Source: Lachnospiraceae bacterium
Lineage (GTDB): Bacteria; Bacillota; Clostridia; Lachnospirales; Lachnospiraceae
Direction of reading: 5' to 3'
Assembly (NCBI GenBank): GCA_003542935.1
Contig: DPJQ01000105.1
Coordinates: 4,016-13,787 of the forward strand
Length of the DNA: 9,772 nt
In this document: positions 5,401 to 9,772 of the stretch, one piece after another
Layout of the letters: every line of letters begins with the position of its first letter
Numbering within the stretch: position 1 is the first letter of the stretch
Notes under the pieces: model-generated
What the model was told of the DNA's origin: nothing
Database searches by the model: none
What the model saw: only the letters and a program-made list of their open reading frames with translations
Position numbers and translations under genes: made by a program

Positions 5401-7747
5401 TTTCCCGGCTGCCATGGCAGGTAAAGTAGATAATCTGATACTCCCGGGCCAGTTCTTCCAGAAGGGCCCGTCCCCGCGTAAGTTTTCCTTCATCAAAATT
5501 CACAAAGGGGTCATCCATGATCAGAAACGGCTTTTCCTCCTCATACATGGCATCCACCAACGCCAGCCGGGTACAGATTCCGGCAAATTCCCGCAGTCCT
5601 GTACTCATATACTCCTGGCCGTGGAGGCTCCCCAGAGCCTCCTCACCGGGAGTTAATTCCGCATCCAGCCGCAGACGGGCGGCGGCTTCCTCATCCAGCA
5701 TTTCCATATATTTTTTAAATCCCTGCCGCATCCGCTCCATATAACGGGCGGCATACGATTCTTTCGCCTGTCTCAGATACCGCATCGTCTTTTCCAGCAG
5801 GTCGGCCTGTTTCCTGCCGTTCTCATACAGCTCCGCAAGGCGGCAGATCTCCCTCTCCGTTTCCTCCAGTTCCTCCGCCTCCGTGGTCAGTATTTCGATA
5901 TCCTTCCGGCAGGTTTCTGCCTCCCGGAGCAGCTTCTCCCTCTGTTTCTCCAGCTCATACCGTTTTTTCTGCAGCTGCCACAGAGAGATATTTTCCCCTC
6001 CGGCGAGATCCGCTGGCAGCAGTTCCAGGCTGCTTTCTGTCTGCTCCCGGGAAACATCTTTCTCAGCATATCCGGGCAGACTGTTCTCTGTCCGTGTAAA
6101 AGCGTTCCGTCCCGCCTTGCCCGCGCTCTCATCCACCTCCCACAGATATGCCTCCCACTCCGCCTGATGTCTCGCAAGCTGTTCGGAAAGGCGCAGATAA
6201 TCCCGCTGCCTGTCCCGCATCTTCAGCAGTTCCTCCTGTCCCAGGCCGGAATCGTCCATCTGATATTTTCGTAAAAACCGGCGTTTTTTCTCATCTATTT
6301 CGGACAAACGGCGACAGCATTCCTCCGTGCGGATCCGATGTTCAGCCTGCAAACTCTCCAAATGCTGCTTCTGCAGGCGCACCCGCTCTTCCTGTGCAGC
6401 ATACAGCACAGAGCTTTGCTTTCTGCCATTTTCGCTGCTATCTGACCGGTCTGCGGCTGTGACCCTGTACATCAGAAGACCAAACACTGCGATTACCAAA
6501 CCTGCTATACCTATCCCTTTTCCCACAGAATCCAAAAGTGCGGACATAGGAAGTCGACTGGCGGATACCTGTCCGGCAAACAGCAAACATACACCCAGAA
6601 GCATGAACACCGCACCGCAAACAGACAGCCTCCGCCAGAAAACAGCGTTTTTCTTCATATGCCCGGTTTCCATACCCTGGTTCCCGGACAGCATACCGCC
6701 CGATTCTCCCCCGGACTTTGCAGGCCGTCTCCCGGACGGCATAACGCCCGATTCTCTCTGCATCTGCTCCAGCAGCGCCTGTTCTCTTTCCCACTGGCTT
6801 TTCGCCTCCCGGATGGCCGCGTCGTCCTCCCGGGCCAGAAGCTCTCCTCGCTGTATTTCCTCACGAAGCAGACCATCCAGCTCCTCCTCCGAGGGCACGC
6901 CGCCCCGGAAATAATCGTCCAGAGGTTTTAATTGCTCCTCATCCTCCCGGAGCTGTCCCAGCAGCATCTCCCGGTGCCGCCCTTCGGCCCTGGCAGTTTG
7001 ACTCTGATGAAATTGTCTCTCCTGCTCCTGTATGCGGGCCAGTTCAGTGCCCACGGCCCTCTCTTTCTCCAGAGCCCCGGCAAGCCGCGCCCTGCATCCG
7101 TCCCTCTCCCGGCCCTTCTCCACACATTGCTCCCGTTTCTGCCGAAGAGCGGACAACTCCTGCTCCCACCGGGCCAGAGACCCCCTGTTCCCGGTCTTTT
7201 TGTACTCCTTCAGGCGACGGTCCAGAAGCGCCGTAGCCTCGTCATAGCGATCCACATCACCGCCATACTCCTCCAAACGGTTCAGACGCGCATTCAGCCT
7301 GTCGGTCATGGCGACCGGCAGGCTCTCCTGGGGGAAAAAGCTGCTGCGGGCAAAGGAATCACGGTCCACCCCGAAAAGTTCCTCGCCAATGGCTTCCGAA
7401 TAATCCCGGCTGGGAAGCCCCGTAGCCATATCGTACAGGGAAAAAGTATCATCCCTGTCCTTATCCCCGAAAAACCGTTCCAGCTTGTACTCTTTATTGC
7501 CATGAGAAAAAGTCACATACCCGCCCCAACGTCCACCTTGCCAGGGCTTGTAACGTTTCCGCTCATTTTCCGCCAATTTTTTTCTGGGGGAATAGGCCAT
7601 ACCGAAAAACATGGCCTTGAAGAAGGCTGCCAGCGTGGTCTTTCCCCAGCCGTTATCTGCCCGGATCACATTCATACCCCGGGAAAAATCCATGGTAAAC
7701 TGATGATGCCGGCCGAAATTTTCTATGTAACAGGATAATAGTCTCAT
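5387..7747 (-). CDS. SbcC/Rad50-like AAA ATPase with central membrane helices (YhaN-like)
   Basis: The 786-residue product is the ATPase subunit expected to pair with the metallophosphoesterase encoded just before it, in an SbcCD/Mre11-Rad50-like DNA-processing complex. The N-terminal lobe has Walker A ADNGWGKTT (30-38, with Ala where the first Gly is usual) and a Q-loop-like FFPQE (137-141). Long Glu/Arg-rich coiled coils span ~165-335 and ~440-675. The C-terminal lobe has a signature-like YMSTGLREFAGICTRLAL (713-730), Walker B FLIMDDPF (741-748) and D-loop VNFDE (749-753). Between the coils are two hydrophobic helices, ~374-391 and ~409-427, and there is no CxxC zinc hook. YhaN-like proteins of Firmicutes share this plan. 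Just before the first helix, residues 331-346 and 347-362 form a tandem duplication. The start overlaps the upstream stop by ATGA. The substrate in the cell is unknown. Confidence 0.9.
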   Translation of the reverse strand: MRLLSCYIENFGRHHQFTMDFSRGMNVIRADNGWGKTTLAAFFKAMFFGMAYSPRKKLAENERKRYKPWQGGRWGGYVTFSHGNKEYKLERFFGDKDRDDTFSLYDMATGLPSRDYSEAIGEELFGVDRDSFARSSFFPQESLPVAMTDRLNARLNRLEEYGGDVDRYDEATALLDRRLKEYKKTGNRGSLARWEQELSALRQKREQCVEKGRERDGCRARLAGALEKERAVGTELARIQEQERQFHQSQTARAEGRHREMLLGQLREDEEQLKPLDDYFRGGVPSEEELDGLLREEIQRGELLAREDDAAIREAKSQWEREQALLEQMQRESGVMPSGRRPAKSGGESGGMLSGNQGMETGHMKKNAVFWRRLSVCGAVFMLLGVCLLFAGQVSASRLPMSALLDSVGKGIGIAGLVIAVFGLLMYRVTAADRSDSSENGRKQSSVLYAAQEERVRLQKQHLESLQAEHRIRTEECCRRLSEIDEKKRRFLRKYQMDDSGLGQEELLKMRDRQRDYLRLSEQLARHQAEWEAYLWEVDESAGKAGRNAFTRTENSLPGYAEKDVSREQTESSLELLPADLAGGENISLWQLQKKRYELEKQREKLLREAETCRKDIEILTTEAEELEETEREICRLAELYENGRKQADLLEKTMRYLRQAKESYAARYMERMRQGFKKYMEMLDEEAAARLRLDAELTPGEEALGSLHGQEYMSTGLREFAGICTRLALVDAMYEEEKPFLIMDDPFVNFDEGKLTRGRALLEELAREYQIIYFTCHGSREISPP
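6682..6756. repeat. Imperfect 27-bp direct repeat with 48-bp period inside the SbcC-like gene
   Basis: Copies at 6682-6708 and 6730-6756 match at 25 of 27 bases. The 48-bp offset is exactly 16 codons, and the encoded protein shows a 16-residue tandem repeat (residues 331-346 and 347-362) with the shared pattern ESG.M.SG and a final G. The linker is Gly/Ser-rich and lies between the first coiled coil and the first membrane helix. This looks like an in-frame tandem duplication that has drifted in its second half. Confidence 0.7.
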
Positions 7748-8823
7748 TCCTCCGGCTCCTCCCCCGCCAGGGCCCGTATGCCCATGCGTATGATCTTTTC
7801 TTTTTCTTCTTCCGCCAGCTCCTGTCCGCTGACCAGCCGGACAAACTCCCCTTTCAGGGAACAGTCATACCGGTAGCTGTCATAAGGCACGGCCAGCCGG
7901 GTCTTGTCATACAGTTTCGCAAAATAAAAATTTTCCCGCAGCCACTGCAATAGATACGCCGTATTTTTCTCTGCGTCCACAGGAATCTCCCCGGTGAGCG
8001 CCACTTTTACCAGAGAGGACGCCGGTATCTGTACCGCAGCCCGCCGCACGGCCTCCAGCATCCGGGGGCTGGTATCCAATCCCGATACATCCACGGAAAT
8101 CTCTGTGCACTGTCTGATGCCGAAAGGAATGAACTGTGTTTTCACACGTCCCGCCTTGATATCCAACAGCACAAAGCCCTTCTGACCGCACTCATCAAAC
8201 CCCCGCCCCTCCAGACAGCCGCTGTAACACCACATCCCCCGATCGTCCAGTTTCTCCAGCCGATAGGAATGGACATGGCCCAGCGCCAGATAATCGATAC
8301 CGCGGTTCTGCAGCTTTCCGATAGGAATGATCCCGTCCCCGCTCCCGTGATCCGCCTCCTGACCGTGGAGGGTAACGATGTTGATCCGATCTTTGGCAAG
8401 CCGCAGGATGTCATAAATGCGTTTCTGATTCTCCCTTGTCAGCTCCACGCCTCCCACCACGGCCTCCCCGTAATCCCAGAATGTCCATGTATCGGAAAAC
8501 AGTTTCAGATTCTCCGGTAGCTGTCCCTCAAAGCTCCGCAGAAAGTCCTCCGGGTCATGATTTCCCCTCAGATACAGAAAATCTATCCCGGGATGTCTGA
8601 CAATCTCATCCTTCACTACATGGAGGGCCGTCCGCGACACCCCGGCACCGTCAAACAGATCCCCCGCGATCAAAATAGCCCGGACACCCTCCTCCCCGGC
8701 ATACGCCACCATGCGCGTAAAAGTTCCCAAAAGCTCCTGCCTGCGCTCCCTGGCCTGCTCTTTAGTCAAATTGGCCTCCATCCGGGAATCCAGATGGAGG
8801 TCTGCACAGTGAATCATTTTCAT
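7744..8823 (-). CDS. SbcD/Mre11-like metallophosphoesterase (YhaO-like DNA exonuclease family)
   Basis: This 359-residue protein carries the full calcineurin-like two-metal site: DLHLD (D8, H10), GDLFD (D55), GNHD (87-90: N88, H89), TLHGQ (H153) and GHVH (182-185: H183, H185). The order and spacing match SbcD, Mre11 and YhaO nucleases, so it is expected to cut DNA with help from the ATPase encoded next. A C-terminal region of ~130 residues (from ~230) corresponds to the capping and partner-binding part. The start at 8823 is supported by a GGAGG site eight nucleotides upstream on the minus strand. Its stop overlaps the ATPase start in an ATGA, which fits stoichiometric production of a complex. 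The folate gene lies 59 bases upstream with no obvious promoter between, so all three are probably one transcript. Nuclease polarity and substrate are not deducible here. Confidence 0.94.
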   Translation of the reverse strand: MKMIHCADLHLDSRMEANLTKEQARERRQELLGTFTRMVAYAGEEGVRAILIAGDLFDGAGVSRTALHVVKDEIVRHPGIDFLYLRGNHDPEDFLRSFEGQLPENLKLFSDTWTFWDYGEAVVGGVELTRENQKRIYDILRLAKDRINIVTLHGQEADHGSGDGIIPIGKLQNRGIDYLALGHVHSYRLEKLDDRGMWCYSGCLEGRGFDECGQKGFVLLDIKAGRVKTQFIPFGIRQCTEISVDVSGLDTSPRMLEAVRRAAVQIPASSLVKVALTGEIPVDAEKNTAYLLQWLRENFYFAKLYDKTRLAVPYDSYRYDCSLKGEFVRLVSGQELAEEEKEKIIRMGIRALAGEEPEE

Positions 8824-8829
8824 ATATTT

Positions 8830-8845
8830 CCTCCGGCCCCGCCGG
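8830..8845 (-). promoter_or_regulatory. Ribosome binding site partly within a small GC hairpin
   Basis: On the minus strand CCGGC-GGG-GCCGG (8833-8845 on plus) can form a 5-bp GC stem with a three-base loop. The GGAGG Shine-Dalgarno of the metallophosphoesterase (8830-8834) overlaps its 3' arm by two bases. Such a stem could lower or couple translation to ribosomes leaving the upstream folate gene. It is short, so the effect is uncertain. Confidence 0.3.
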
Positions 8846-8882
8846 ATCTCCGACAGGGCTGCCTAAAGCACATATCGCCTTA

Positions 8883-9719
8883 TTACTGTTCCTCGGCTCT
8901 GCCCTGCTTTTCCACAAGATCCCGATACAGATCACGGATCGTCCTGTGATGTACCGGATGGACATGGCCCGGCGCGATCTCATCCATGGGAGCCAGCACA
9001 AAATCCCGCAGCGCGATCTCGATATGGGGAATAATCAGCTCCTCCGTATCCATGACCAGATCGTCATAAAATAAAATATCCAGATCCAGGGTACGCGGTC
9101 CCCAGCGAAGGATACGCTCCCTGCCCGCCCCGGCTTCAATACCGTGAAGCACCTCCAACAATTCCTGCGGCGTAAACAGCGTATACAGTTCCAACGCCCC
9201 GTTTAAGAAATCCGGCTGGTCCGTCACACCGTAGGGCTTCGTCACAACATACTCGGAAACCCTGCCCATACGGCAGCCCGCCGTGTGAGATAATCTTTCC
9301 ACAGCGAAATTCAGATTTGCCCTGCTGTCACCGATATTGGAGCCAAGGGCAATATAAACCCTGTGCCAGCTTCGTTCCACTTCCACCGACACGGTATCAA
9401 GGGGCAGTCCCACCGGGGCCCAGGGCTTTTTCAGTTCGAGCCGGACCTTCTCGACGGGCAGCTCCCGCAAAAGACAGGCCGCCAGCCGTTCCGCCACGGC
9501 CTCCAGAAGTTTACAAGTATGTTCCTCCATAAACTGTTTGATCCTGTGGCAGACAGCGCCGTAATCCACCGAGAGTTCCAGCTCATCCTCCATGCCCGCC
9601 CGCCGCACATCCAGATACAGATCTGCGGAAACCACAAACTTCTGTCCCAGCGTATTCTCCTCCGGATACACGCCGTGTTTCGCCCATATTTCCAGATCGC
9701 GGATATGTATACAATCCAT
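8883..9719 (-). CDS. folBK: Bifunctional dihydroneopterin aldolase / HPPK (FolB-FolK fusion)
   Basis: The 278-residue protein joins two consecutive steps of tetrahydrofolate synthesis in the cytoplasm. Residues 1-~117 are FolB: IHIRDLEIWAKHGVYPEENT with E21, the LGQKFVVSADLYLD strand, SVDYGAV with Y53, LLEAVAERLA and ELKKPWAP with K98. FolB converts dihydroneopterin to 6-hydroxymethyl-dihydropterin and glycolaldehyde. Residues ~120-275 are FolK: VYIALGSNIGD (121-131), VVTKPYGVTDQPDFLNGAL (158-176) and the HPPK signature RWGPRTLDLDIL (205-216) with magnesium-binding D212 and D214. FolK transfers pyrophosphate from ATP to the FolB product. Each domain is near its usual length, so this is a genuine fusion. 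The ATG at 9719 has a GGGAGAGGA site just upstream. Neighbouring folate genes probably lie beyond the window edge. Confidence 0.95.
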   Translation of the reverse strand: MDCIHIRDLEIWAKHGVYPEENTLGQKFVVSADLYLDVRRAGMEDELELSVDYGAVCHRIKQFMEEHTCKLLEAVAERLAACLLRELPVEKVRLELKKPWAPVGLPLDTVSVEVERSWHRVYIALGSNIGDSRANLNFAVERLSHTAGCRMGRVSEYVVTKPYGVTDQPDFLNGALELYTLFTPQELLEVLHGIEAGAGRERILRWGPRTLDLDILFYDDLVMDTEELIIPHIEIALRDFVLAPMDEIAPGHVHPVHHRTIRDLYRDLVEKQGRAEEQ

Positions 9720-9746
9720 CGTTTTCCTCTCCCGCCTTTACAGCAA

Positions 9747-9772
9747 CTATTGTAACTGTTCAGTACCTTCAC
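9747..9772 (-). CDS. Possible 3' end of an upstream gene, too short to identify
   Basis: On the minus strand one frame is open from the window edge, reads EGTEQLQ and stops at 9747-9749, which is 27 bases before the FolB-FolK start. That spacing would suit an upstream operon member such as another folate gene, but seven residues give no identity. One other frame is also open here but runs into the folBK gene out of register. Confidence 0.25.

Noticed and set aside
5409..5420. Perfect palindrome CTGCCATGGCAG just past the convergent stops, considered as a bidirectional terminator
   Set aside because: There is no loop and no T-run on either side, and it codes for conserved C-terminal residues (CHGS) of the ATPase.
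6327..6914. 195-codon plus-strand open frame opposite the SbcC-like gene
   Set aside because: Ser/Arg/Pro-rich antisense shadow with no ribosome binding site or family resemblance.
6932..7738. 268-codon open frame on the plus strand opposite the SbcC-like gene
   Set aside because: It is antisense to a gene with clear motifs, has no recognisable domain and is rich in Pro/Leu/Arg as expected for a shadow of GC-rich coiled-coil coding.

Overview
The window looks like a chromosomal segment from a moderately GC-rich member of the Clostridia, most likely Lachnospiraceae. This is inferred from the gene types (a YtrA-type regulator with an ABC transporter, a YhaO/YhaN-like nuclease pair, a FolB-FolK fusion), strong GGAGG-type ribosome binding sites and a very tight, overlapping gene layout. 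No rRNA, tRNA, CRISPR array, insertion sequence or integrase is visible. Genes fill almost everything; the longest stretches without a confident gene are the first ~170 bases and the 143 bases at 878-1020.

Region 1 (1-877, plus strand): AT-rich DNA (about 31% G+C over the first 170 bases), then a two-gene type II toxin-antitoxin module. A RelB/DinJ-type ribbon-helix-helix antitoxin is followed, through an ATGA overlap, by a RelE/ParE-type toxin. A good extended -10 promoter with a 17-bp palindrome over its -35 box lies directly upstream and is a natural autoregulatory operator. The toxin has an unusual C-terminal tail and an altered 'RILYG' end, so it may be worn.

Region 2 (878-5400, plus strand): a four-gene operon in which every junction overlaps. 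It encodes a YtrA-like GntR repressor, an ABC ATPase, a large membrane permease with a ~370-residue extracytoplasmic C-terminal part, and a membrane-anchored VanY-type D,D-carboxypeptidase with a complete zinc site. Its promoter has a perfect TTGACA box overlapping the toxin stop codon, followed by three tandem 9-bp repeats (AATACAYTT) plus one inverted copy exactly where a repressor would block transcription. The combination points to a self-regulated envelope or cell-wall stress module: the repressor senses, the transporter pumps or signals, and the carboxypeptidase trims peptidoglycan stems. This is the best candidate for an under-described system in the window.

Region 3 (5387-9772, minus strand): probably one operon, read from right to left. 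A FolB-FolK fusion (two folate-pathway steps) is followed by an SbcD/Mre11-like metallophosphoesterase and, through an ATGA overlap, by an SbcC/Rad50-like ATPase. The ATPase has two membrane helices where a zinc hook would normally lie, as in YhaN-like proteins, implying a membrane-tethered DNA-processing complex. It also carries a 16-residue tandem duplication just before the first membrane helix. This operon ends by running 14 bp into the 3' end of the carboxypeptidase gene on the other strand, leaving no intergenic space for terminators.
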